Assembly (NCBI GenBank): GCA_003013855.2 | Contig: ML058433.1 | Coordinates: 6,819,966 to 6,883,965 of the forward strand | Source: Liriodendron chinense | Taxonomy: Eukaryota > Streptophyta > Magnoliopsida > Magnoliales > Magnoliaceae | DNA length: 64,000 nt | Reading direction: 5' to 3' | Part shown: one piece after another, positions 20,736 to 31,345 of the stretch | Layout: each line of letters begins with the position of its first letter | Position numbering within the stretch: the stretch's first letter is position 1 | The notes under the pieces: generated by a model | Seen by the model: the letters and a program-made list of their open reading frames with translations, nothing else | Database searches by the model: none | Told to the model about the DNA's origin: nothing | Position numbers and translations under genes: made by a program

Positions 20736-20969
20736 GGATAGTTTTTCCATATTTTCTTCTATTTCTTTCTTCTTCTTTCCTCCACCTTTTGGCACTTGAT
20801 CTATTGATATTCAATGCATGCAAAGTGACTCTTTTAACCCTAAATTGGTGAAGTCTCTCTCTCATTCCTACAATCACAAAAACATGTATTAGATTAGTCT
20901 TTAAACATGAAACCATGCATAATGTGATGATGAAAAGGGGTTAGAATATGTAATATTCATGACTCAACA

Positions 20970-21640
20970 CACCCCCCAACCAGCATTTTGCTAGTCCCGA
21001 GAAAAACATGCGTGAAACAAGTTTAAATCTCTAAAATCAAACTCTCCTTCAGAAACTATGCTTTTATACATTACAAGACATACAAGTGCAAAAATCAGAG
21101 AAACTGGGTGATAGAAGCTGAAATCTTAAACTCTCAAAATATAATAAGTGTTCATATAGAATTCCCGCTAATTGATTGATAAATAGAAGAACTTGAACAA
21201 ATTCAACCTAGTGTGCATAATGAATGTTCATTTCATGAGTTTCCGAGATTATCTTCTTCATAGATAAACTAAACTATGGATCTAAAAGTGTAAAGATCAA
21301 CAATAAGCCTATGACAGGAATTTGCCTTACCGTCCTTCCGACGGCTTTCACACTACGTCCCATTTCCAGCTTTGGTTATGGGTAGACCATCCCCCGGTTG
21401 GTAATAGGTAGCCCTTTTCAGAATTTTCCACCATATTCTCAATCATACCCATATTTTCCTTCCTTCTTTCCTTTTCATACACATTAGATAGGATTTTTAG
21501 AAATCCATATCTTTCGTTATTTTTCCATGGACAAGGATAGACAAAGTACCCCGGCTTGGTTCCTCAACACCTTAAATCTAAGCCTAGCCAAACCAAAAAT
21601 CTACATAATCCTTTCAAACCATAAGAATCGTGTAACGTGA
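20970..21640 (-). mobile_element. Element 3: 3' noncoding remnant
   Basis: It begins with the polypurine tract (CACCCCCCAACCAGC on the plus strand) next to the shared LTR and continues as 3' noncoding DNA with the conserved block at 21316-21415. It is cut at 21640 by Element A. No coding sequence is visible; the rest of Element 3 should lie beyond the far end of Element A. Confidence 0.8.
21316..21415 (-). other. Conserved noncoding block (Element 3 copy)
   Basis: The same block as in Elements 1, B and D, with the CCGTC/GACGG stem intact. Confidence 0.7.
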
Positions 21641-23008
21641 TGTAGACACCCCACCTTCGGCTACAATGTTGGTCGAGATAGCTGAATGAATGGAGATCCA
21701 TACCCTCAAATCCCATGTCCAAACCCAGCCAAACTCACCCTTGTAAGCCCCAATCCATAGCACAACTCAAGCCTGAACCCAATCGACTTACCCCTAAACA
21801 TCAGCCTGAAAACTCCCAATAAGAAAAACCAGTAAAAAAATTTCAAAAAAGTCAAACTTGGTAAGTCAACCCGCTGAGTCAAATCATTGAGTCAACTCAC
21901 TGGGTCAATCTAGCCCCTGCACCCAGTCAACTCACCGGTCAATCCATCTTTCAAACCCATTCAACTCACTAGTTATGGGCCATAACTTCAGAGTAGCTTC
22001 GAACCTTGAACTTCAGACTTTTCTACTTCAGGTTCGGGGGTCATACACTCCGAAGCTAGAGCAGCGCGTCCGTACGGGTGGCCCCCAAGCTTATTTACAC
22101 AAGCTCCCACTGCTCACAACTATACATACCGCCCTCCTCTCTTGTTTCAGCATCCGAAAAAATCCACTTCTCATCTTTCTAGCCTGAGAGCTTCGAGTCT
22201 GTCTCCACCCGCTTTTAGTCCATTCCTCTAGCAAGGAGAGCCTGAGTGAGAAGAGCCTAACCCTGGTCTAGCCCAGCCTGACCCTGGTCCAAGTCTCCCA
22301 AGCTACCTAAGTCCCAATCTTAGTCGCTCGAAGCAAACCCTTGCGACACCTTCGTCTATCCAGCGATTCTTTTATTAGCATCATCTCATTCGCATCTAGC
22401 GTAAGTGCAACACTTACTATTCTTCCAAACCCCCTACTTATCATATCACTGCAAACACTTTGATTAATCAAATACACAGCATGCATCCCGCATAAAGCAC
22501 CTGTTAGTTCGAGTGTATGCTCTGGGCTTGCCTGATAATGGAAACCTGCCCATCAGAAACCCTTACTGTTTAGACCTACATTCATGCATCATATCATCCA
22601 TGAGAGTGTACGAGAATTAAATCAGACTTTCAAGTATTAGTTCGATTCTGTGAAGTAGGAGATCGTACTTCGGTACAGGCAGAGTGGGTGCTTAACACCT
22701 TCCCACCCTGTAACCATGATCCCTTACCTCGAATCTCTGGCCGTAGATCAAAAGGAGTCATTTTAGATGAAGGAATCTTCGGATTCCCTTCTCTAACGTT
22801 TCTACGGGGTCTAGCCGACTGTAGATTCGAAGTAACTGGCTAGTGGCGACTCTGGTCTTATACGAACTCATTCAAACATATCTAGTTAAACACGACAACC
22901 GAGAAAAAAAGGCCCTTGAGAACGAGGCGAGCCAATGGCACAACGGTGATTCGTGCACCCGTTTTTTCGAAAGGGAGGGTCGGGAGAGAGGAAAGGCGAG
23001 CGTCCACA
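21641..23008 (+). repeat. 5' LTR of Element A
   Basis: About 1.37 kb from TGTAGACACC to about ...GTCCACA. The right edge is set by the PBS-like sequence that follows and is uncertain by a few bases. Seven GTCAA motifs cluster at 21851-21945. A TATA-like ctatacata lies near 22118. The R/U5 part has the ggcgactctggtc block and the gaaagggagggtcgggag stretch common in plant Tat elements. Confidence 0.75.
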
Positions 23009-23011
23009 GAA

Positions 23012-23029
23012 TGGAGACTCTGTTGGGGA
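23012..23029 (+). promoter_or_regulatory. Decayed primer-binding site (Element A)
   Basis: TGGAGACTCTGTTGGGGA resembles the TGGCGACTCTGCTGGGGA site of plant Tat elements (tRNA-Arg type) with two mismatches. Confidence 0.6.
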
Positions 23030-23273
23030 TAGGCTAGTCCCACTAGTCATGATCTAACTTGAAAAATGGAGTCCCTCCTGTACTTGAAAGTCATTAGTCC
23101 TCATACAATCTCATCTGCATAGCATTCCATCCAAAAATAAAAAAATAGAAAATCCCAAAACCCAAAGAAAAAAAGAGTAGAGCATATTCCTCACCATTGC
23201 GCCTCCTCGGGCTCAATGTTTTAAAAAACAACTTCCCTTCCGCAGCATAATACGCACTCGAGCTCAGCAAGCC
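23030..23273 (+). other. Leader of Element A
   Basis: Short untranslated stretch between the PBS and the first gag-like ATG. Nothing else is recognised. Confidence 0.5.
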
Positions 23274-25350
23274 ATGTCCGACCACGAAGAGGAAGCTCAC
23301 CTCTTCCCTGCCCTCGACATGGCCAAAACGCAACCTCTAGCGCAACAACCAATTGAGAATACGCCAATCATGCAAGAATTGGCACAAGGAATGAGAGCAA
23401 TGCAAGAAATGCTCTTGCAATTCATGCAAGCACAAGCTACCATAGCAGTCAACAATCAAGTTGACTCAATTCAGCAATCTCAATAGCCATGCCAGGTCCC
23501 TTCGGCCTCTAGTTCAAATCAAGCACAACCATCGGAGTCTGCCCAAGACTACCGACAATAGCCATCTCAACCCGTCGCTATGGGGCATCCTCCTCAATAC
23601 CTTCCTGCGACGACAAGACTGTCTCAGAGCATTCCCGTCGCAGGGACTTCCAGTCAATCTTACAAGCAACAGTCTCAGTAGATTCCAGCATGTCCCCATC
23701 GATGGGACCCATTTTCTTTCTCAGCATGTCCCCGCCGATGGGACCTTTACTCAATTTCAACACATCCCCGCCGATGGGACCTTTACTCAATTTCAACACA
23801 TTTCCACCGATGGGATTTCAATTCAATTTCTACCAGCAGGGACAGCACTGGTGAATGCCCATAATGGGGGTCAGTGTCAAGCCCACATCAATCAGCGGAC
23901 AATGATGGATACCCAACAAGGGGGTCACTTCCCAGCATCTCAGCCTCCTACAAATAGGATCACTTTTCAATTCCAGCACATCACCGCCAATGGGATTCTA
24001 GTTAATTTCTAGCAACTTTCAATTCAGCAAGCTCCAGTTAATTTTCAGAAATCTTCGATCCAGCAATTTTCAATTAATTTCCAGCAAGTTCCAGTTCAAC
24101 CTTCAGTACAATTTCCAACTCAATTATAGTCATTTCAAGAACAAGTTCGTCAGAATCCAGCTCAATCATCGAATCAAGTTCAGCAACCCATGGTTGCCAT
24201 TCAACAAGCCCATAGTGGTCGAAGACATCGACCACTATGCCGAAGAAGAACATGCTTTACTTCGAGAGGCACCAATCGCTCAAATAGATCATGCAGGACT
24301 GGACGAGTTGCGGGAGCAGTTCCAAATCTTACAAAATCAACTACAGCGACAATAGGGAATCGATCTACTCTCGACCAAGTTTAGAGACTTGTGTCCATTT
24401 CCAGACGCTTAGATACCTCAAAACTTTGAGGTCCCAAAATTCAAAAGATACGACTGCAGCGGTTGTCCCACAGCACATCTCGAGGCTTTCTATGGAGAGT
24501 TAAGTGCAATCTCAGGAAATGAAGGAGCACTCATTTGCTTGTTCCAAAAATCTCTGAAGGGCGATGTCCTAGACTGGTACACATCATTGGACTGCCATCG
24601 CATCAGGACTTGGGGGCAACTCTCCCAGGCTTTTGTCAACAGATTCGCATACAATCTCAACATGGCACCCAGGAGAGCCGACCTCGCGGCTCTCAGGCAA
24701 AGGAGTGACGAAACATTATCAGCTTATGTGGGACGTTGGCGAGCTATGGCAGCCAGAATGTGGACACCTATCGACGATGAAGAACAATCTCCATGATTGT
24801 TCATTCAACATATCCTGGCATATCTGGATATCTCATCCGCATCCATATGTGAATTTCTCACAGTTGATCCGTGCTGGAGAGCAAGTCGAAGCAGGAATCC
24901 GCGCAGGGACAATATCCCCATGGCCTCATCAGGCCACTCCAGTCAAACGAAACAGAGTGGAAGGAAGACCTATTGGATACAGGAATGGAAACCGCAGCGG
25001 TTCTCCTCCTCGCCCTGACAGAGGTAAACAACATCATCGCCACTGCTCAGGGCAACCAATATGCTCCCCCACAGGGACGTCAACCATATCAGCAGAATCA
25101 GGCTTAGCATCAACCTCAGAGGTATCAGCCACAGCCACCCCTACCGCAACCAAATCCTCAACTACAGTCACAACCACCTCGACAACAGCAGCAGTTCAAG
25201 GGGAACGGCCAATACTCATATCAGAATAGGCAGAATTATAGGGAGTTCAGGAAATTCACTCCTCTCACTGAGCCACTCAGTCAAGTCATGACTATGCTGG
25301 TACAAAAACAGTTACTCACTCTAATGGCACCCAGGCCTCCTCCAAATCCT
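23274..25350 (+). pseudogene. Gag region of Element A
   Basis: The frame begins MSDHEEEAHLFPALDMAK at 23274 and is broken by stops and frameshifts. A Gln-rich N-terminal part includes about four copies of a ~39-bp repeat (23685-23830, core CATCCCCGCCGATGGGACC) and a further diverged copy near 23965. The gag core is clear at about 24430-24796: a LKGDVLDWYTSL block and an RTWGQLSQAFVNRFAYN block, then RRADLAALRQRSDETLSAYV, all characteristic of plant Ty3/gypsy gag. A frameshift near 24796 is followed by QLIRAGEQVEAGIRAGTI in another frame, a block that usually follows gag in Tat elements. Dead copy. Confidence 0.8.
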
Positions 25351-26580
25351 CTAACTAAACTACCGAGAAGATGAATATTATGCCTACCATCAAGGGCGTG
25401 GCCACACCACTGATCGATGCATGACTCTGAAGAATGCCATACAAAATATGATTGATGACTGCAAGATCGTCATCTCGGTCCTTGGAACTCCTCCAGCAGC
25501 TCCTACCAACATCCTTCAGAATCCTTTGCCTCAGCATCCGACGGACCCCAGTTCGTCTCGTGGCCTGCCGTCAACAGCATAGAAGAAGGAGAGCGTCTCG
25601 ATAACTTCTTCTCCCCTATCTAGTTCATTTATGCTTACACTTATGGGCCAACAAACTCTCCTCCGATCTTGCAAGAGGCAAACCCCTTTCCTCCTTCAGT
25701 CTCCGAGCCATTAGTACTCGAAGGAGCACCTCCATATGATACACCAGTTGTTCAAGGGCTTGTCCCTTTGCAAGGGGCACTTTACAACCATTCATATTGG
25801 GAGCCAGTCATCCTGGAAGGAGTACAATCATACATCGAGCCCGCATACGAACCTTTCATTTTGTAAGGGGCAATTTCAGCTCAGGAACAATTCAATCCGC
25901 AATGGAGGGATTATACTTATTAGCAGCAAAAATCCATTTTCTTGGAAGGGGCTCCTCCAGTCAAGCCAGTCATATTGCAAGGGGCAAGTTCTGTCCCCAA
26001 GCCACAAAGATGTCCCGGAGGCGTGTCAATTACACTACAACAGATGGGCCGAACAGAGAAACCCCTCGCCATATCTAGAGGACCAGTGTTCATTCCATGG
26101 TAACCTCCTACTCCAAGAACAGTCAAGCCAGGAGCACGACCTTATGTGATCTATGAAAACAAACCTCAATATTATCCCTTCAGCACATGCAACAATGTAG
26201 TCCTCAAGGCAAAAGCTCCATATGAGGAAGATCTGGTACTCGCACCAGCACCGTTGTAAGAACCAGTGGTCCTAGAAAGCAAAGGAGGGAAAAATTATAA
26301 AGAAGTCCCGTGGCACTATCCAGAATGTGCAGAGGTAGGAAACATGAATCCTAATGGGCGTTGCATCCGAAGAGATAATCAGAACAAAGGAGATCCCAAA
26401 AGTGCTCTCTCGGGCCTCGGTAATAAAAATAAAGCTGCATATGATGTGACGACTCAGCTCAAGTCAATCCCTACCCAAATCTCGGTATGGGAGTTACTCT
26501 GCATATCTCACATACACCGAGAAATGTTTGCCAAAACCCTGAGTGATGCCATGTCTCCTCCAATACAACACCTGAAATGA
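25351..26580 (+). pseudogene. Gag-protease linker of Element A
   Basis: Broken Pro- and Tyr-rich frames with repeated phrases of the type (P)VILEG / LQGA. A recognisable pre-protease block around 26430-26580 (YDVTTQLKSIPTQISVWELL) is typical just before the Tat protease. Stops occur throughout. Confidence 0.6.
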
Positions 26581-27104
26581 TAACATTGATGATCAGACAA
26601 CTCCTGGCTCCGCGGGCCATCACCTTCACTGATAATGAGTTGCCACCAGAAGGGCACGATCATGGTCAATCCCTCAATATAGCCTTATGATATAAAGACC
26701 TTTATGTCCCGCTGGTCCTTATCGATAACGGCTCAAGCTTAAATGTCTACCCGCTCATGTACGTCAGAGCATTCGACAACACCCGCCAATCAGTGGAAGG
26801 AGAGGTCGACATAGAGGTACAGATAGGTCAAAAAATCTCCACCATCACATTCCAAATCCTGGATATATTAGCCTCTTTCAACATGTTGCTTGGACGACCT
26901 TGGCTACACAAGGTTGGAGCTGTGCCATCAACTTTGCATCAACGGGTGAAGAATATCTATGGAAATCAAGTGATCTCTGTCCATGCAGAGAAGGAGCTCA
27001 CATTCCTTCCAATGTTGCTGCCACTGAACCAGATATCCCTGTCATCGACATCCAACACTCTGAAGAAGACATCCCATTTCATAGTCTTAAATTCCAAACT
27101 GTGA
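26581..27104 (+). pseudogene. Retropepsin of Element A
   Basis: Encodes ITFTDNELPPEGHDH, then the active-site block VLIDNGSSLNVYP (near 26722-26760) and LLGRPWLHKVGAVPSTLHQ (near 26885-26945), the usual beginning, catalytic motif and end of the Tat protease. Asp-Asn-Gly-Ser instead of Asp-Thr-Gly is normal in this lineage. One in-frame stop lies upstream near 26689 (tta tga). It is separated from RT by the E and F insertions. Confidence 0.8.
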
Positions 27105-27592
27105 ACACTATCGCCAATCCAGAAACGATAAGTGTGGATCATGTCTTTTCACCAGCAGAACGTCTGAGCCTCAAGTATTGGATGAAGAATCATTTCAAGT
27201 TCAGAAAGATGCCGCTGGTATATAATCAACGTAAATGGGGACTCAGGTACAAGTTAGTCATCATGGACAAAAGAAAAAAGAAATGTTAGTGTTCACTCAT
27301 TCAATTCATCAGGCCAGGAGAACCTTGCAGAGATCCAAGAAGAAATCAACCAACTGCACTACACAAAGGCCTCCCGATGAGCTTAGCTTGGGCCATGTGG
27401 CCCCCCATTCGATGGGACTGGATTCTCGAACCATCTAAGCCTCCAGAAGAAGAAGGAGAAGATGAAGACAAAGAAGAAAAACAAATATAACAGCTTCAAG
27501 ACTAGGGTACTCTGATACCTGCTCTCAACTAGGGGCACAACTTGCCCACTTCAATTTCAACCAACCAGGGGCACAACTTGCCCATCTTAGCA
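27105..27592 (+). pseudogene. Protease-RT linker of Element A, left part
   Basis: Frameshifted coding remnants after the protease, including FSPAERLSLKYWMKNHFKFRK and a LSLGHVAPHS block. Interrupted by Element E after 27597; the linker resumes at 33302. Confidence 0.5.
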
Positions 27593-27597
27593 TTAAT

Positions 27598-28749
27598 TGT
27601 TAACGCCAACAATTGGCTAACAGATGTTGGTCAGAGACCAACTTTGATTCTTCGTCGTCTGACCTCCAATCGGAGATGAATGGTGTAGATTGGGGAACCT
27701 GCAATCACTAAGAAAGGTTAGGACCACCGCTGGTTAGCCCGGCTTATGGCCCTCCAATGGCAAAGTCAGTACGGGTACTGTGATAGTAAGATGAAGTGTC
27801 AAACATAGGCTTAGAGATTGTGTACCTTTATCATTTGTGAGGTCATTTATTTATGCAGATCCGGGTGATCGAGTCTGTTACGCAAGCTGTTAAGATTAAT
27901 ACTGATTTCAGGGGATAAGGCACTTATTCTGTTAATCCTTAGATAAGGGGATAGCCTAACTACTTTACACGTCTAACTGATTACGTCTCTTGATGGAGAT
28001 CCCTTGAGACACGGAGCCGTAGACGGAGATAAGTCCCAAAATCAGCCTATACATGCTGCTGGTACTAAGTAGGGATGTTATCGCTGATCATCAGTAGTTA
28101 GAGCTGCTCGCACGTCGGAAGATGCTCACGAGACAAGCTGCTCGCATTATAGGCTGCTCACATACCAGATATCAGAGACCAGAGACCAGAGATCAGAGAG
28201 CAGAGACTAGAGATTAGAGAGCAAAGACCAGAGACCAGGGCTGCTCGCATGACCAGAGACCAGGGTTGCTCGCATGACCAGAGACCAGAGACCAGAGACC
28301 AGGGCTGCTAGCATGACCAGAGACCATAGACCAGAGCTGCTCGCATGACCAGAGACTAGAGACCAGAGCTGCTCGCATGACCAGAGACCAGGGCTGCTCG
28401 CATGACCAGAGATCAGAGACCAGAGCTGCTCGCATGACCAGAGACCAGAGAGCAGGGCTGCTCGCATGTTCGGGAGCTGCTCACATGTCGGGAGTGCTCA
28501 TGACGAGAGTGGTCATATGTCGGGAGTGCTCATGACAAGAGTGGCCATATTCGGGAGTGCTCATGACGAGAGTGGTCTTATGTCCGGAGTGCTCATGAGC
28601 CGAGCTGCTCGCATGTTGATCGGATGGCATTGCTCGGGGATCTGAGATGAACTATAAACGGAGGAGGCTCGCTATCGAACAATTTGATGATGACTTCTCT
28701 CAATCACTTTCTGATCACATCTTTCGACGACCAACTTTATTCTACAACA
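27598..28749 (-). repeat. 3' LTR of Element E, with internal tandem arrays
   Basis: 1152 bp. About 28165-28470 is an array built from agagaccagagaccag and ctgctcgcatgacc units; 28480-28610 is a second array of the type gggagtgctcatgac-gagagtggtcat. Long apparent proteins here (repeats of WSLVSGHASS) are by-products of the tandem units, not genes. Confidence 0.88.
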
Positions 28750-29219
28750 GATGCCCCCCAAGTCCTTGGTGTTGAGTTGCTACACGAAGGACTTGTATGT
28801 ATATGTAACCGCCTATTTTTGGAGGAGAAGCCGTACATGATTGAGCATGCATTTATAAGTGCCAGCTTTCTGCATAGAGATAGGCTGGCCTATCAATTGA
28901 GTCTTTGGCCCTGCGGTGAGTAGGTGACTTAGTCACTTCATGCTATAATGTTTTACTCAACTCATGAAAATGAGTTGGGCTCAATCTGGGAGGTCTTGGC
29001 GACCATGTCCGCATAGAGATAGACTGATCTATCGATTGAGGCTTTGATTCTACCAAGGGCAGAAGATTGGCCAAGAGAATGTATGTATTCCCTTTGGGGC
29101 TATTCGGGTCCAAAAAATAGAGTAGCGACCAAGTTATAGATTCCATAGCTGAACAGCTGGAATGAGAGAGATCGTCTTTATTTTAGAATGGTCCAATATT
29201 CACATGCTTTATGAAAAAT
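28750..29219 (-). other. 3' noncoding part of Element E
   Basis: Contains the polypurine tract at 28750-28765. Nothing else is recognised before integrase homology begins near 29220. Confidence 0.6.
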
Positions 29220-30335
29220 ATCAGAGTAAATGTTCCATGTGCCAAGGGTGACGTAGGGGTCTTCCTCGCATGTCTTCTAGATAATATGTACCTGGTCGAG
29301 CAATCTCGATGACTCGATACGGGCCTTCCTAGTTAAGATGCAATGACCGAGTGGCTGTTCCGATGTTTTGCCTGAGCACCAAGTTATCGAGCTAAAAAAC
29401 CCTGAATTTGACCTTTGAATTATGACAACGGGCTATACGTTGTTGATAAGCCACTACTTGAAGACAAGATATGTTCATTTTCTCTTCTAGGAGATCGAGG
29501 TGAAGTAATCGACTGCCACATCCTTTTCCCATAGGTAGTGGTCTGATTATATCGATTCTCCATTGAGCGAAAGGCCAAGGACGGTCCATTTACTCAGACG
29601 GTAAATGAGGGAATGGAGAATATTGCTGATATTTGTCACATTTCTTTGAGAATTCGATAGCATCCGCCTTCATAGTGGGGCAATAGTATCATTGTCTCAT
29701 TGCTTTGTTTGCTAGAGACCGTCCTTTGGGATGATTACCGCATGCCCCCTGGTGTATTTCATCTAGAACACAGTGTGCTTCTTCTGGATGGAGACACTTT
29801 AAATACAGTAAAGTAAAACTTTTACGTAACAATTTTTCATTTTGTAAGATGTACCTGGCAGCACGATAGCGGATTGTCGGGCTGATTTTTATCATTTGGG
29901 AGTCATCCGCTTTGGAGTAAAGGATGATGGGGTCCATCCAACAGGAAGATAAAATTAATGTGCGAGTTGCTCAGGAGCAACTTGATCGACACTCGGGGTA
30001 GATAGATGCTCGATAAGAACAGCTTGTGTCAGATCGGACTCAGGTGTAGAAGATAAGTTTGCCAAAGAACCTGCGAGCTTGTTCTCCTCTCGAGGAATAT
30101 GACTTATTTTATATTTGTTCAATTTGAGCGAGCAGGATGAGTACCTGAGATTTGTACGAAGCCATCCGATCCTCCTTTGCCTCGAATTCATTGAGCACTT
30201 GATATACAACGAGCTGAGAGTCGTTGTCAATGAGTGGGTTCCTTATTACGTGTATATTTGCTAATTTGAGGCCGACAATTAAGGCTTCATATTCCGTTTC
30301 ATTGAGGCACGAGAGCTTTAACGCTACAACGATGG
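29220..30335 (-). pseudogene. RNase H and integrase remnants of Element E
   Basis: Minus-strand reading gives, in order, an archaeal-type RNase H remnant (NETEYEALI and NDSQLVVYQVLNEFEAK, about 30300-30190), a connecting region with IPREENKLAGSLANLSS, and an integrase zinc-domain region (RYRAARYILQNEKLLRKS, then HPEEAHCVLDEIHQGACGNH, about 29880-29740). Next comes WPFAQWRIDIIRPLPMGKG (about 29585-29530). The integrase catalytic core that should follow is deleted: the frame jumps straight to the distal part (NSKVKFRVF, then an EGPYRVIEIARPGTYYLE-like block, to about 29230). The order fits the Tat lineage. It could not make an active enzyme. Confidence 0.8.
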
Positions 30336-31049
30336 AATCCTTATGAGGGAAATGGATTCCTTTAGCATCTTCATGAGAGAAAGAGATTGGATGATGGCTC
30401 CAAACTTAACGTGCTGGATGATTTTTCTACCCAATAAATATGCTAAGGCTTCTGGCATGCCTTTCGAGTATATGCTTTCCTGAGGCTTAGGAATCTCCTC
30501 CACAAGCCGGACCACTTGTAATGGATGGAGTGGATGACCGCTAGCTGGATGATGAAGATCAGCTGGGTGGCGTTGATGGTTGCTGGCCCCACACGTGATA
30601 TAATCTTGATTCAGAACGAGCCCAGTTTGCTGAATCGTCCATGGCTGGATGGTGATGAAAATGATGATGGAAGAGTTAGACAATTGGCCCGATGATGGTG
30701 TACAAGTACCGGAGAACTGCAACCATTAATTTGTTGGGGACCGTTGGACTGGACAGATGGATTGCTGGCTGCACTTGGAGATGTTGATTTGGACCATCTT
30801 CCATTAATGGACGTAATGATGTCCAACTACTGCAAGTCATGTGAGAGCATGCTAGAATCGAACAGTTAAAAGGGTGGAATACTTTGAGGAAGGTGAAAGA
30901 ATGGTCGAAGATCGTTGCAGGACTGCTGGTTCATTAAATCTTTGATCCACCATTGCTATATGTTGTACGACCTGGATTGACTCTGGAGGTTTCGTTAATA
31001 TGAAGAATTGAAGGAATCGAAATTGGTTCCGTGCCTTACGCGATTTGTG
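30336..31049 (-). other. Unassigned interior of Element E
   Basis: Short open stretches on the minus strand (30324-30826) have no domain I recognise, and GATGG-rich low-complexity sequence is common. It may include further captured host sequence next to the 4CL-like part. Confidence 0.4.
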
Positions 31050-31345
31050 ATCCTCACAGTCGTTTTCCTGATCGGCGGATGCCATGAGAGAGGCCGAGAT
31101 GAAATTGTGATGTGTGAGGACCACGCCCTTGTTGATGCCGGTCATGCCAGAGGAGTAGAGGAGTGCGGCAGTGTCGGACTGCCCGATGGGCACTGGCAGG
31201 AATTCAGATAACGGCCCTGAGATGAGATCTTCGAAGTAGGTGATCTTATTATTGGGGATGATCGGAGGGGTGTAAAGAGGGTTGAAGGTCTCGATGCGTT
31301 CGAGGACGTCAGAGAGATCAGCGGTGGTGATGCTATGCACATGAG
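31050..31345 (-). pseudogene. Captured fragment of a 4-coumarate:CoA ligase-like (AMP-binding) gene
   Basis: Within a 162-codon minus-strand frame (30852-31340), residues read PIGQSDTAALLYSSGMTG and NKGVVLTHHNFISASL, then ADQEN. This is AMP-binding motif I (SSGTTGxSKGV) and flanks of plant 4CL-like adenylate-forming enzymes. These activate carboxylic acids with ATP and CoA. Only about 100 residues match; the rest of the enzyme is absent. Substitutions within the motif (SSGMTGINKG) suggest decay. It is in the same orientation as the element and outside any pol remnant, as expected for a transduplicated exon. It may instead be an older insertion. Confidence 0.75.

Larger units (their letters stand above)
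4667..20969 (-). mobile_element. Element 2: RT-less Athila-like element, interrupted
   Basis: Reads on the minus strand. The 5' LTR is 19320-20969, the PBS 19296-19313, degenerate gag 17254-19070, protease 16304-16700, acidic tail 16085-16303 resuming at 5685, and 3' noncoding DNA down to 4667, where Element 1 cuts it. Element D (5686-16079, TSD gatac at both ends) and a MITE (16710-17244) are inserted in it. No RT, RNase H or integrase core is present. Its 3' LTR lies left of the window. Confidence 0.8.
19320..20969 (-). repeat. LTR shared by Elements 2 and 3
   Basis: 1650 bp, minus-strand start TGTTGAGTC, end GTAGCGAACA. On its 19319 side lies a PBS and gag (the arrangement of a 5' LTR). 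On its 20970 side lies a polypurine tract and 3' noncoding DNA (the arrangement of a 3' LTR). It has a TATA-like CTTATAAAAGGA (about 20340-20352), the leader hairpin (20164-20187) and an array of imperfect palindromes (20451-20735). Confidence 0.85.

Noticed and set aside
22843..22856. ggcgactctggtc as the primer-binding site of Element A
   Set aside because: It lies inside the LTR R/U5 block typical of Tat elements; a better-placed site with the GTTGGGGA end is at 23012-23029.
28207..28467. Open frames with WSLVSGHASS-type repeats (also 32700-32968 and 32950-33192)
   Set aside because: By-products of tandem repeats in the Element E LTRs; several frames are open at once.
30852..31340. A functional 4CL-like gene
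   Set aside because: Only about 100 residues match, the ATP-binding motif is altered, and the remaining enzyme domains are absent.
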